A DNA stretch of 64,000 bases from Paludibacteraceae bacterium (lineage in GTDB: Bacteria; Bacteroidota; Bacteroidia; Bacteroidales; Paludibacteraceae). Made by a program: the position numbers and the translations under genes. This document shows, piece by piece, positions 54,317-62,217 of the stretch. Positions within the stretch are counted from its first letter, which is position 1. Each line of letters opens with the position of its first letter. The stretch covers positions 1 through 64,000 of the forward strand of contig JAILLP010000029.1 in assembly GCA_024693065.1 (NCBI GenBank), in the 5' to 3' direction. The notes beneath the pieces are model-generated. The model saw nothing but the letters and a program-made list of their open reading frames with translations, searched no databases and had not been told where the DNA came from.

Positions 54317-54390
54317 AGCCTCTTGTCGGATTCGAACCAACGACCCCGAGATTACAAATCACGTGCTCTGGCCAACTGAGCTAAAGAGGC
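54317..54390 (-). tRNA. tRNA-Thr (anticodon TGT)
   Basis: 74 nt. Acceptor stem GCCTCTT/AAGAGGC. Anticodon loop TTTGTAA; the anticodon stem contains a T-T mismatch. T-loop GTTCGAATC. It is the first gene of the tRNA-tuf unit. Confidence 0.92.
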
Positions 54391-54400
54391 ATTCCCAAAA

Positions 54401-54432
54401 CAAGCCGTCCGAGGGTTTCTCGAAACGGCTTG
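54401..54432 (-). terminator. Terminator of xerC-hpf, overlapping the start of the tRNA-tuf transcript
   Basis: CAAGCCGT/ACGGCTTG stem followed in the minus direction by TTGTTTTGGG. The tRNA-tuf promoter ends at 54433, directly against the hairpin, so the new transcript would begin inside it. Confidence 0.65.
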
Positions 54433-54462
54433 CAAATGTAGACATTATTTTTATCTCCGCAA
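54433..54462 (-). promoter_or_regulatory. Promoter of the tRNA-tuf transcription unit
   Basis: TTG (54460-54462) and TACATTTG (54433-54440) are 19 bases apart on the minus strand. It lies between the hpf stop codon and its terminator hairpin. Confidence 0.65.
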
Positions 54463-54472
54463 AATTTTCGCA

Positions 54473-54784
54473 CTATTTTTTTGCGTCATTCTGTTTTTCC
54501 TTAGTTTTCAATACCGAACGTATCATCGCATCCATCGAATTGTCGAACGCCTCCTCGAAGGAGTTCGCGGTCTTGGAGACCACCAATTCGTTCCCCGGCA
54601 ACAAAACTTTCAACATCACTTTCTTGTTTTCAGTCGTCTCAGGTTTAACCAACTCAAGAGTGACATCCGCAGACGTAATCCTGTCCGAATACTGCTCCAA
54701 CTTCACAATCCTCTTCTGGATGAACTCTTCCAACTTCACTGTAGCGTCAAAATGAATCGCTTTCACATTCACTTCCATGGTCAT
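54473..54784 (-). CDS. hpf: Ribosome hibernation-promoting factor, short form
   Basis: 103 residues. A single HPF/RaiA domain: MEVNVKAIHFDATVKLEEFI, then KKVMLKVLLPGNELVVSK and a helical end. There is no C-terminal dimerisation domain, so this is the short form. It starts 7 bases after xerC; the third residue is also Met and may be the true start. Confidence 0.92.
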   Translation of the reverse strand: MTMEVNVKAIHFDATVKLEEFIQKRIVKLEQYSDRITSADVTLELVKPETTENKKVMLKVLLPGNELVVSKTANSFEEAFDNSMDAMIRSVLKTKEKQNDAKK

Positions 54785-54791
54785 TTCCTCC

Positions 54792-55691
54792 TTAATTTAA
54801 AGCTCTCGGATGAGCTAGTTTGTAATTCTTTTGTAACTGTTCGAAAGTTGTATGCGTGTATACCTCCGTCGCTGCCAGATTCGCATGCCCCAACAACTCT
54901 TTCACCGCCTCCAAGTCCGCCCCGTTGTTCAACATCGCCGTGGCGAACGTGTGCCTGAGCACGTGCGGACTCCTTTTCGAAAGGGTGCTGACTGCCGTAA
55001 TGCAACGGTGGACAATCCTGTAGACCAACATCGGATAGAGCGGCTCCCCATTGGGTCGCACGAAGAAGTGACCCGTCCTATCGGGCACCGCCTCGTCCCT
55101 AACGGACAGATACGCCAGCATCGAGTTCTTCAACGACTCCCCAAACGGCACATAGCGCTGTTTGTTCCTCTTTCCGTTGACCAATACGGTCTGCGACCGA
55201 AGGTCCACGTCCGTGTCCTTCAACGCTATCAACTCGGAAAGACGGATGCCTAACGTATAAAAGGTCTCCATGATCAACTCATCACGAACCGCCTCATAAC
55301 CCTCACCGTATATGTCGGCACGACCGGAGAACAACTCCGTCATCTCCTCTTCCCGAAGGAATTTCGGCAACCGCTTCTGCCGCTTGGGCGAGACCACTTG
55401 GCTCATGGGGTTCTTCCTCACCTCCCCCATCCTGCATAGATAGGAGAAGAACGACTTCAACGCCGACAGTTTCCTGTTGACCGACGATGCGGAGACCCCC
55501 GCCTCCATCATGGATACTATCCACTCCCTGACCAAACTTGAATCTACCTTGTCCGGGACGAACTCCTCCGCCCCGCTCCGCTCTAACACGAACTTCTCGA
55601 ATTGCGATAGGTCAGCCTGATAAGAAACAAAAGTATGAGAAGAATAGCCCTTCTCATACTTTATATATTGCAGAAATCTATCAATCAACAT
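54792..55691 (-). CDS. xerC: Tyrosine recombinase XerC
   Basis: 299 residues. An N-terminal SAM-like domain (LQYIKYEKGYSSHTFVSYQ) is followed by the catalytic domain with Arg in TLGIRLSELI, HxxR in VLRHTFATAML, His in LGHANLAATEVYTH and the Tyr. With XerD it resolves chromosome dimers at dif. Its place between rpsU and hpf in a housekeeping block argues against a mobile integrase. Confidence 0.93.
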   Translation of the reverse strand: MLIDRFLQYIKYEKGYSSHTFVSYQADLSQFEKFVLERSGAEEFVPDKVDSSLVREWIVSMMEAGVSASSVNRKLSALKSFFSYLCRMGEVRKNPMSQVVSPKRQKRLPKFLREEEMTELFSGRADIYGEGYEAVRDELIMETFYTLGIRLSELIALKDTDVDLRSQTVLVNGKRNKQRYVPFGESLKNSMLAYLSVRDEAVPDRTGHFFVRPNGEPLYPMLVYRIVHRCITAVSTLSKRSPHVLRHTFATAMLNNGADLEAVKELLGHANLAATEVYTHTTFEQLQKNYKLAHPRALN

Positions 55692-55721
55692 ACGAAGAAG
55701 GTATTGCTTACAAGCTTTGTA

Positions 55722-55752
55722 CGAATATACAAAACTATTTTGGAATACGCAA
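55722..55752 (-). promoter_or_regulatory. Promoter of xerC-hpf
   Basis: On the minus strand TTG (55750-55752) and TATATTCG (55722-55729) are 20 bases apart, 31 bases before the xerC start. Confidence 0.6.
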
Positions 55753-55815
55753 TACCTGCGCGTACTTTTTTTTTTAGCCGAAACCCGAAATTCGAGCCCC
55801 CGTCAAGGCGTACTC

Positions 55816-56007
55816 TTATTCTTCTGTGCGTCTCAGTTGCTGCACATAGATAGCGTGCATCATCTGCTGACGTTTTACCACTGACGGCTTCTCAAATTGT
55901 TGTCTCTTGCGCAACTCCTTGATGACACCAGTTTTTTCAAACTTTCTCTTAAACTTCTTCAAGGCTTTCTCGATGTTCTCGCCTTCTTTTACTGGAACTA
56001 CAATCAT
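55816..56007 (-). CDS. rpsU: Ribosomal protein S21
   Basis: 63 residues, very basic. VVPVKEGENIEKALKKFKRK and the C-terminal Lys/Arg/Gln-rich helix are typical. S21 helps mRNA base pairing at the anti-Shine-Dalgarno region. It has its own promoter. Confidence 0.96.
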   Translation of the reverse strand: MIVVPVKEGENIEKALKKFKRKFEKTGVIKELRKRQQFEKPSVVKRQQMMHAIYVQQLRRTEE

Positions 56008-56049
56008 AATTTATTTTAATGTTTTATATTAGTCTTCAAAAAGCGACCG

Positions 56050-56080
56050 CAAAAATAGAGATTCTTTTTTTATTCCACAA
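56050..56080 (-). promoter_or_regulatory. Promoter of rpsU
   Basis: TTTG with its TTG at 56078-56080, then 20 bases, then TATTTTTG (56050-56057). Confidence 0.65.
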
Positions 56081-56110
56081 ACGTTTTGGCAAAACTTTTT
56101 TCTCCTATTT

Positions 56111-56141
56111 TTGTTTTCTTCCCCTCTTTTTCTTATCTTTA
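56111..56141 (+). promoter_or_regulatory. Promoter of pepT
   Basis: TTG (56111-56113), 20 bases, TATCTTTA (56134-56141). It lies inside the longest open frame and so supports the start at 56170. Confidence 0.55.
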
Positions 56142-56169
56142 CGTTTCTAATCTTAAATATAATACGTGT

Positions 56170-57390
56170 ATGGACATACTGATCAACCGCTTCATGAAGT
56201 ACGTCACGATGGAAACCACATCCGACGAATCCTGTACCAACTGCCCGAGCACCCAAGGTCAACTCGTATTGGCAAATTACCTGGTCGACGAACTGAACAA
56301 ACTTGGAGCCAAGGATGTCTCCCTGGACGAGAACGGATATGTCATGGCCACTATCCCCTCCAACATCAACAAGCCCGCGCCCGTCATCGGCTTCATCGCC
56401 CATATGGACACGAGCCCGGAGGCATCAGGAAAGGATGTGAAGCCTAAAATCGTCCGCTTCAGCGGTGCGGATGTCATCATCAACACGGAAAAGAATATCT
56501 CCCTCTCCATGGCGGACTTCCCCGAAATGGAGGCTTTCCTAGGCCAGGACGTCATCGTGAGCGACGGAACGACCCTCCTCGGTGCGGACGACAAGGCGGG
56601 CATCGCCGAAATCATGACCATGGTCGAACTGATGCAGACCGACCCGACCATCCAGCACGGGGAGATTAAAATAGCCTTCACGCCTGACGAGGAGATCGGC
56701 AGGGGCGCAGACCGTTTCGACGTCCAGAAGTTCGGCGCGCAATGGGCCTACACGGTCGACGGCGGCGCCATCGGAGAGATCCAATACGAGAACTTCAACG
56801 CAGCGGTGGCGGAGATCCATATCACGGGCAAGAACGTCCACCCTGGCGAGGCGAAGGGCAAGATGATCAACGCGGCGAGAATAGCGGCCGCCATACAGAG
56901 CTCCCTGCCTCTCTCGGAAGTGCCGGAAAGGACTTCGGGCTACGAGGGCTTCTTCCACACATTGGAGGTGCGCTGCACCCCGGAAAGCGGCTACCTGAAG
57001 ATGTTGATACGCGACCATGACAAGGCTCGCTTCGAATACAAGAAGGATTTGCTGAGGAAGAACTGCGAACTCATCAACATCCAGCACGGCGGAGGTGGTA
57101 TCGACCTCCATATCAAAGACCAATACTACAACATGAAGGAAAAACTCCTCCCTTACATGAACATCGTGGACATCGCCAAGGAGGCCATGCTGAACTGCAA
57201 CGTCATCCCTAAACCGACGCCTATCCGCGGCGGCACCGACGGCGCGACACTCTCCTTCAAAGGCCTGCCTTGCCCGAACATCTTCACGGGCGGCATGAAC
57301 TTCCACAGCAGATACGAGTACATCCCAATCCGCTCCATGGTTTCCGCAGTGAACGTACTGACGGAGATTTGTAGAATTACGGCGAGATAA
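56170..57390 (+). CDS. pepT: Peptidase T (tripeptide aminopeptidase)
   Basis: 406 residues from the ATG at 56170. Zinc-binding and catalytic motifs of the M20B family: GFIAHMDTS, TLLGADDKAG, FTPDEEIGRGAD, and KPTPIRGGTDGATLS near the end. It removes the N-terminal residue of tripeptides in the cytoplasm. The frame is open upstream to 56086 but that part encodes an unlikely hydrophobic leader overlapping the promoter. Confidence 0.95.
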   Translation: MDILINRFMKYVTMETTSDESCTNCPSTQGQLVLANYLVDELNKLGAKDVSLDENGYVMATIPSNINKPAPVIGFIAHMDTSPEASGKDVKPKIVRFSGADVIINTEKNISLSMADFPEMEAFLGQDVIVSDGTTLLGADDKAGIAEIMTMVELMQTDPTIQHGEIKIAFTPDEEIGRGADRFDVQKFGAQWAYTVDGGAIGEIQYENFNAAVAEIHITGKNVHPGEAKGKMINAARIAAAIQSSLPLSEVPERTSGYEGFFHTLEVRCTPESGYLKMLIRDHDKARFEYKKDLLRKNCELINIQHGGGGIDLHIKDQYYNMKEKLLPYMNIVDIAKEAMLNCNVIPKPTPIRGGTDGATLSFKGLPCPNIFTGGMNFHSRYEYIPIRSMVSAVNVLTEICRITAR

Positions 57391-57414
57391 AACCAAAGGA
57401 AAGGTTCGAGGCTT

Positions 57415-58305
57415 ATGGCAAAAGGGAAATCCGTATGCGAATACCTGAAGGGCATCCGTAGGCAAATCGCGAAGGCCAACGGCATCGACTATTCCCCTAT
57501 ACATTGCACACATAAGGGTGACTGCGCAGGCACATGCCCCGCCTGCGAGCAGGAGCGTGAATACCTGGAACGGCAACTGAGCGCAAGACAAAAGATGGGC
57601 GCCCCCATCAAGATCATAGGGCTCTCCATGGCGCTGGCGTCCGGAAGCGCATGTTCTTCGGGCCCATCGTCCCCGGCGAACCCTTCGGAGAGGAATCCTA
57701 ACTTAGATGACACAGTTTTACTGGACGAAGAATTCCGCCCGGCGTGCTCCGACTCGTCCAACACACATGATGACAGTTCAGGTCCGGAGGAGATGGATTG
57801 GGAAAGCGTTCCGCCTCCGTGTCCCGTAGACACCTTCCGTTACCCCGAGCTGGACGGAATGGTCGCAAGGAGCCCGGAATCCCCTGGCAAGGAAGACTCA
57901 ACACAATCCGCCCCAAAAGTACTGGAATCCACCCAGCCTGACGACGATGTGATCATGGGTGCGGTGGTCATGACTCCACCACCCTCCTTCCCTGGCGGCA
58001 GAGACTCCCTGATAGCTTTCTTGAAAGAGAATCTCCACTACCCTCAATCAGCCATCGATGACCGTATTGAAGGGACAGTACGCGTCCGGTTTGTCGTCAG
58101 ACCCGACGGCACCATCTCCAACGCTAACGTGACACAAAGTGTTGACCCACGGCTGGACGAAGAAGCCTTACGGATAGTTCGATCGATGCCCAACTGGAAA
58201 CCAAGCAGTAAAGGCGTAAATACACCCTACATCTTACCCATCCGCTTCTCCCTGGAGGGAAACAACCCGACAACTTCCGCTGAGGAGGTGAAAGAATCGG
58301 AGTGA
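57415..58305 (+). CDS. TonB-family energy transducer with an N-terminal Cys/His domain
   Basis: 296 residues. The C-terminal about 90 residues are a TonB domain (YPQSAIDDRIEGTVRVRF, PDGTISNANVTQS, WKPSSKGVNTPYILPIRF). The N terminus is unusual: a soluble domain of about 55 residues with CEYLKGIRRQ and a zinc-site-like cluster HCTHKGDCAGTCPACEQE, followed by a short hydrophobic segment (IIGLSMALASGSA). The linker is acidic and Ser/Pro-rich rather than the usual Pro/Lys type. I recall the same Cys-cluster start in other Bacteroides TonB proteins. It is probably co-transcribed with pepT (24-base gap). Confidence 0.8.
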   Translation: MAKGKSVCEYLKGIRRQIAKANGIDYSPIHCTHKGDCAGTCPACEQEREYLERQLSARQKMGAPIKIIGLSMALASGSACSSGPSSPANPSERNPNLDDTVLLDEEFRPACSDSSNTHDDSSGPEEMDWESVPPPCPVDTFRYPELDGMVARSPESPGKEDSTQSAPKVLESTQPDDDVIMGAVVMTPPPSFPGGRDSLIAFLKENLHYPQSAIDDRIEGTVRVRFVVRPDGTISNANVTQSVDPRLDEEALRIVRSMPNWKPSSKGVNTPYILPIRFSLEGNNPTTSAEEVKESE

Positions 58306-58384
58306 TTCAGTGCCTATCTCAGGACACTCTGCGCACATTGAACAAAAAATCACCATTTCACAATGTTATAATGGAAAAATCATC

Positions 58385-58392
58385 TACATTTG
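58385..58392 (+). promoter_or_regulatory. -7 promoter element of the next outer-membrane protein
   Basis: TACATTTG matches the consensus and lies 25 bases before the ATG at 58417. Confidence 0.5.
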
Positions 58393-58416
58393 TGGCATAA
58401 TATCAATAATCAAAAA

Positions 58417-59178
58417 ATGAATTTACATATTAAACTATTAAGCATCTGCGCAGTACTCCTATTGGCATGCTGCAACGCAAAAGCCTCGTCCCATATCACA
58501 AAGACAGAAGTGGATTCGGTCTCCTCCAACGGTCACGCAAAGGAACAAAAACCCACTGAGCCTCAGAAAATAGTATTCGCCATCAACGGTGGGTACAGCC
58601 GACGCATAGGGAAAATCGACAAGGATGTTCCTCGAGAACTGGTTGATCACATGAAAAGCATTAAAAACGGAGTCCATGTCGAGGCTGACTTCTCCGGATT
58701 CTTCTCCGAAGTGCTTGGCGCAGGAGCTAAATTCGCTTTTTTCAATGCCTCCGATTTGGAAATGGTCAAACATAACAACACATACGACAATAGTTTCACA
58801 TACGTCAAAGTGGACGACAAATATACGATTCCTCTCATCGGACCAACGTTAACAACACGTTTCATGAGTGGGGACCTAAGGAATGCCTTCATGATAACTG
58901 GCTCAATAGGATATATGGGTTACAAGAACAGAGGAGAGTATGCGTCATCAAAATACATAATTACAGGGAACGCAATGTATGCCTCCATCGACCTCGGTTA
59001 CGACCATTGGATGTCCCAAAACGTGGCCGTGGGCTTTAAAATCTCACTGATCGGCAGCTCGTTATCGAAATACACGCTTGAGCAAGATGGCAAGAAAGAG
59101 GAGGTCAAACTCGAGAAAGACAAACGTGAAAGTCTTACACGAATCGACTTCTCCATCGGCATGCGTTTCGGAAAATAA
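58417..59178 (+). CDS. Outer-membrane beta-barrel protein
   Basis: 253 residues from the ATG at 58417. The signal segment LLSICAVLLLACC could be a lipobox or a type I signal cut after NAKAS. The mature part alternates strands and ends in IDFSIGMRFGK, a barrel-like end. It begins with a Ser/Lys/Glu-rich linker. The function is unknown. Confidence 0.7.
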   Translation: MNLHIKLLSICAVLLLACCNAKASSHITKTEVDSVSSNGHAKEQKPTEPQKIVFAINGGYSRRIGKIDKDVPRELVDHMKSIKNGVHVEADFSGFFSEVLGAGAKFAFFNASDLEMVKHNNTYDNSFTYVKVDDKYTIPLIGPTLTTRFMSGDLRNAFMITGSIGYMGYKNRGEYASSKYIITGNAMYASIDLGYDHWMSQNVAVGFKISLIGSSLSKYTLEQDGKKEEVKLEKDKRESLTRIDFSIGMRFGK

Positions 59179-59184
59179 AAGCAT

Positions 59185-59208
59185 AGGGGCGGAATGTTAT
59201 CCGCCCCT
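59185..59208 (+). terminator. Terminator of the outer-membrane protein gene
   Basis: AGGGGCGGA-ATGTTA-TCCGCCCCT followed by TTTTC. Confidence 0.85.
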
Positions 59209-59250
59209 TTTCATTCCCCCACCCACATAACATTTTCCGCAAAAGTTTAT

Positions 59251-59258
59251 TATCTTTG
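59251..59258 (+). promoter_or_regulatory. -7 promoter element of the sodium symporter
   Basis: TATCTTTG, 18 bases before the start codon, so the mRNA has a very short leader. Confidence 0.5.
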
Positions 59259-59275
59259 CCAAAAACAAAGGTCTC

Positions 59276-60910
59276 ATGAATCAAAAGAAGGAAAATTGGG
59301 GATCACGGGTCGGACTCATCCTGGCGATGGCGGGAAGCGCCGTAGGCATCGGCAACTTCCTGCGGTTTCCCATCCAAGCCATCCAGAACGGTGGCGGCGC
59401 CTTCATCATCCCCTATATCGTGTCGTTCGTCCTCCTAGGTCTGCCGTTGGTCATGGTGGAATGGTCGACGGGTAAGTTCGGCGGTCTGCACGGGCACCAC
59501 TCGCCTCCGATGATCATGCAACGGCTGGACCACCACAAGATCTGGCGCTACACAGGTTCCTTAGGCCTCTTCTCCAGCCTCATCATCTCCTCCTACTACT
59601 GCTACATAGAGAGTTGGATCCTTTCCTACGCGATACATTCGGTGATCGGTTCGTTCAAAGGCATGACGGAAACGGAGATCTCCGCCTTCTTCGACACCTA
59701 CCTGAACCTCAAGGAGTCCACCTTCGGAATCCCCTACGACACCCTGCTCTGCTTCATCTTCTGCCTATGGCTGAACATCTTCATCATCAGCAAGGGCATC
59801 AACAAAGGTATCGAAAGGGTCGCTAAGATATGCATGCCGATGTTGCTGTTCTTCGGACTGTTCCTCGTCGTCAAGGCATACTCCCTCAAGGCGGGCGACA
59901 GTGGCGCCATTTGCGACGGGACGACCGCCATCGACTTCCTTTGGACACCAGACTTCAACTCACTCTCCAACCCTAAGATATGGTTGGCGGCGGCGGGACA
60001 GGTCTTCTTCACGCTCTCCCTCGGCATGGGAGCCATACAGACCTACGCCTCCTACCTGAAGCGGGACGAGGACATCGCCCTCAGCTCCATGACCTCCGCC
60101 TTCACCAATGAATTCACGGAGATCATCCTCGGTAGCGCCATTATCATACCGATCGCGGTGGGCTACCTCGGCATCGACAAGGTGGTCGAGCTAGCGCAGA
60201 CAGGAGGATTCGGACTGGGATTCCGCACCATGCCTTATCTTTTCGGACAATGGGGAGATTTCCTGTCAGCCATAGCGGGGCTTGCCTTCTTCGGTCTGCT
60301 CTTCTTCGCCGCCATCACCTCCTCGCTCTCCACCACGCAACCCTTCGTGGCTTTCCTATCCAACAGCTATAACTGGTCGCAGAAAAGCACCTCCTACACC
60401 CTCGGCGCGATCATTCTCATCATCGCCCTGCCGTGCATCTTCTTCTTCGAGAAAGGGGTGTTCGACCAATACGATTTCTGGGGAGGCACCGTGGCCCTCT
60501 TCCTCTTCGCCACCATAGAAGCCATCGCCTTCTCATGGGTGATGGGCATCGAGAAGGGGTGGAAGCTGATCAACTACCATGCGGACATGCAGATACCGAA
60601 GTTCTTCAAATACGTGTTGAAATACGTCACGCCGACCATGCTGATCACCATCTTCCTCGCAGCCCTCTTCAAACCGAAGAATGACGACTGGTCGCTGATC
60701 AGCCTGAAAGGTTGGCCGCTGGACGACTCCGCCATCATAGCGGAACTGACCCACCAAGGCATCTCGGCAGACGACCCGAACATCGCCTACATCGACGGGG
60801 CAAGGATCGGCATGGCCATACTCCTGGTGCTCGTCTGCGTACTAATCTGGCATGCGTCCTACACAAGGGAACAACGCATCCTCAAAGAAAGAAGGGAGGG
60901 TAAATTATGA
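59276..60910 (+). CDS. Sodium-dependent transporter of the NSS family
   Basis: 544 residues, about twelve membrane segments. The hallmark first segment AVGIGNFLRFPIQAIQNGGG with the unwound sodium site is intact, followed by FIIPYIVSFVLLGLPLVMVEW. NSS proteins import amino acids or related solutes with Na+. It is slightly longer than most bacterial members because of its C-terminal part. Its stop codon overlaps the start of a 44-residue membrane peptide (ATGA), as in the MetPS methionine transporter of Corynebacterium. Confidence 0.92.
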   Translation: MNQKKENWGSRVGLILAMAGSAVGIGNFLRFPIQAIQNGGGAFIIPYIVSFVLLGLPLVMVEWSTGKFGGLHGHHSPPMIMQRLDHHKIWRYTGSLGLFSSLIISSYYCYIESWILSYAIHSVIGSFKGMTETEISAFFDTYLNLKESTFGIPYDTLLCFIFCLWLNIFIISKGINKGIERVAKICMPMLLFFGLFLVVKAYSLKAGDSGAICDGTTAIDFLWTPDFNSLSNPKIWLAAAGQVFFTLSLGMGAIQTYASYLKRDEDIALSSMTSAFTNEFTEIILGSAIIIPIAVGYLGIDKVVELAQTGGFGLGFRTMPYLFGQWGDFLSAIAGLAFFGLLFFAAITSSLSTTQPFVAFLSNSYNWSQKSTSYTLGAIILIIALPCIFFFEKGVFDQYDFWGGTVALFLFATIEAIAFSWVMGIEKGWKLINYHADMQIPKFFKYVLKYVTPTMLITIFLAALFKPKNDDWSLISLKGWPLDDSAIIAELTHQGISADDPNIAYIDGARIGMAILLVLVCVLIWHASYTREQRILKERREGKL

Positions 60911-61041
60911 AAACATCCGTTCTATTCATGCTCATCGTACAGGGTACCGTGACCGTCATACTCGGCATCCTCTTCTATAAGGTGCTGACCATCGGGAAGA
61001 AGAAAGGGAAGGAATTAAAGCAAAACCAAAAGGATGCTTAA
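60907..61041 (+). CDS. Small membrane subunit of the sodium symporter (MetS-like)
   Basis: 44 residues: a start overlapping the symporter stop (ATGA), one hydrophobic helix (VLFMLIVQGTVTVILGILFY) and a Lys-rich tail (GKKKGKELKQNQK). The topology, size and overlap match the small accessory subunit of some NSS transporters, such as MetS. It is short enough to be missed by gene callers. The role is inferred from position and topology. Confidence 0.75.
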   Translation: MKTSVLFMLIVQGTVTVILGILFYKVLTIGKKKGKELKQNQKDA

Positions 61042-61119
61042 CGACAACAATCTAAAAGCGTCCTTATATTTACCACTCTACTTCTCCGCCTTTTACACAC
61101 TATTTTACGGAAAAAATAC

Positions 61120-61127
61120 TATTTTTG
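61120..61127 (+). promoter_or_regulatory. -7 promoter element of the MNT gene
   Basis: TATTTTTG in an AT-rich stretch, 25 bases before the ATG at 61152. Confidence 0.45.
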
Positions 61128-61151
61128 TTTTTGAATCCACAAAAAGAACAA

Positions 61152-61448
61152 ATGAACACGAATACAATACAAAAAAATATAGCCGAATATTTCAAGAATC
61201 AGCCGATTCGACGAGCATGGTTGTTCGGTTCATATGCTCGTGGTGAAGAAACACCACTGAGCGACGTGGATATTCTTGTTCAATACGATGAAAACGGCAT
61301 TAGTCTATTAAAACACGCCGCTATGATCTGTGAATTAGAAAGAATACTCAATCTGTCTGTGGATATAGTTGAAGACGGGACATTACTACCCTTCGCTGTT
61401 GAAAGTGCCAATCGTGACAAAAAACTGATTTATGAGAGAGAACATTAA
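61152..61448 (+). CDS. Minimal nucleotidyltransferase (MntA-like antitoxin)
   Basis: 98 residues from the ATG at 61152. The catalytic pattern GSYARGEETPLSDVDILV (GS followed by DxD) is complete, and the C terminus has SVDIVEDGTLLPFAVES. In HEPN-MNT toxin-antitoxin modules MntA modifies and silences the HEPN ribonuclease. The HEPN gene here overlaps it by 17 bases but is cut down to 20 codons. The gene is AT-rich compared with its neighbours. Confidence 0.85.
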   Translation: MNTNTIQKNIAEYFKNQPIRRAWLFGSYARGEETPLSDVDILVQYDENGISLLKHAAMICELERILNLSVDIVEDGTLLPFAVESANRDKKLIYEREH

Positions 61449-61494
61449 AGATCGGGATCGTCTGGAGCACATTCTTCAGGCGATTGATTTATAA
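61432..61494 (+). pseudogene. Truncated HEPN (DUF86) toxin
   Basis: 20 codons: MRENIKDRDRLEHILQAIDL then TAA. The start RDRDRLEHILQAID is the beginning of the DUF86 HEPN domain, which normally has about 110 residues with an RxxxxH active site. All of that is missing. The stop codon directly abuts the stop codon of the convergent outer-membrane protein gene (61495). Confidence 0.8.
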
Positions 61495-62169
61495 TCACCA
61501 AGCCGCCGACAACGCATCATACGACTCCACCAACGTCGCACCGCCCAGCACATACCTGAAGCCCAAAGAGATAGTATTGCTACGGAATCTGCCATGGAAA
61601 GCGCGCTCGTCCGCATTCACCAAATCGAAGGCGTAACGGTAGGAGAGCATCAACTTCCAGCTCTCGTTAAGGTTATATCCGAACTCTGTGCCAAGCGACA
61701 TGCCGAAGCATTGGTTCATCTCCTTGTTGTCCAACTCATATCGGCGATGCTCCTCGCCATTATAGAACATAGTAGGTGTTTTTTGGCTAATGAAGAAATC
61801 CCCCTGTATGCCGTAGGAGAATCCCAACCAGAAGTCTGATATAGGGAAACGGTACGTCAACAAGACAGGTAAGGTGAAGTAGCGGAAACGACACGTGCTA
61901 GGAGCCTCACCCTCCCACTCGTCGGTAGGCTCAAGCCTATAGCACTTGGTGACATGCGCCGCCCCGAAGCCTAGATACCAATTGGGTGCGAACGAATAGG
62001 AGGCCCTGAACTCAGGAAGGAAAGAGATAGCGTTCTTCATGAGGAAATTAGGCTCGTCCGCCCTGTTGGAGCGGGAGATGGATGCTCCCAAATCCACACC
62101 AAATTCCCACTGGGCACTCGCCAACAGAGGGGCGAGGGAGAGCAATATCAGACTAAATATACGTTTCAT
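61495..62169 (-). CDS. Outer-membrane beta-barrel protein, possibly with an altered C terminus
   Basis: 224 residues. A clean signal peptide (MKRIFSLILLSLAPLLASAQ) and a PorT-like small barrel (WEFGVDLGASISRS, NWYLGFGAAHV). A normal barrel would end at FRYVL; this protein continues for 16 more residues (GGATLVESYDALSAAW). The extension begins close to the junction with the truncated HEPN gene, so the same deletion may have changed both ends. Confidence 0.7.
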   Translation of the reverse strand: MKRIFSLILLSLAPLLASAQWEFGVDLGASISRSNRADEPNFLMKNAISFLPEFRASYSFAPNWYLGFGAAHVTKCYRLEPTDEWEGEAPSTCRFRYFTLPVLLTYRFPISDFWLGFSYGIQGDFFISQKTPTMFYNGEEHRRYELDNKEMNQCFGMSLGTEFGYNLNESWKLMLSYRYAFDLVNADERAFHGRFRSNTISLGFRYVLGGATLVESYDALSAAW

Positions 62170-62217
62170 ACATCAACTTTTCCACAAAGATAAACAAATC
62201 TACCAATGTAACGGAAA

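Noticed and set aside
54792-55691. Phage or transposon integrase
   Set aside because: The gene is a normal-length XerC in a conserved housekeeping order with no attachment-site repeats.
57590-57660. Lipobox in the TonB protein (ALASGSAC)
   Set aside because: The hydrophobic stretch lies about 60 residues into the protein, after a soluble Cys/His domain; it is more likely a membrane anchor than a lipoprotein signal.
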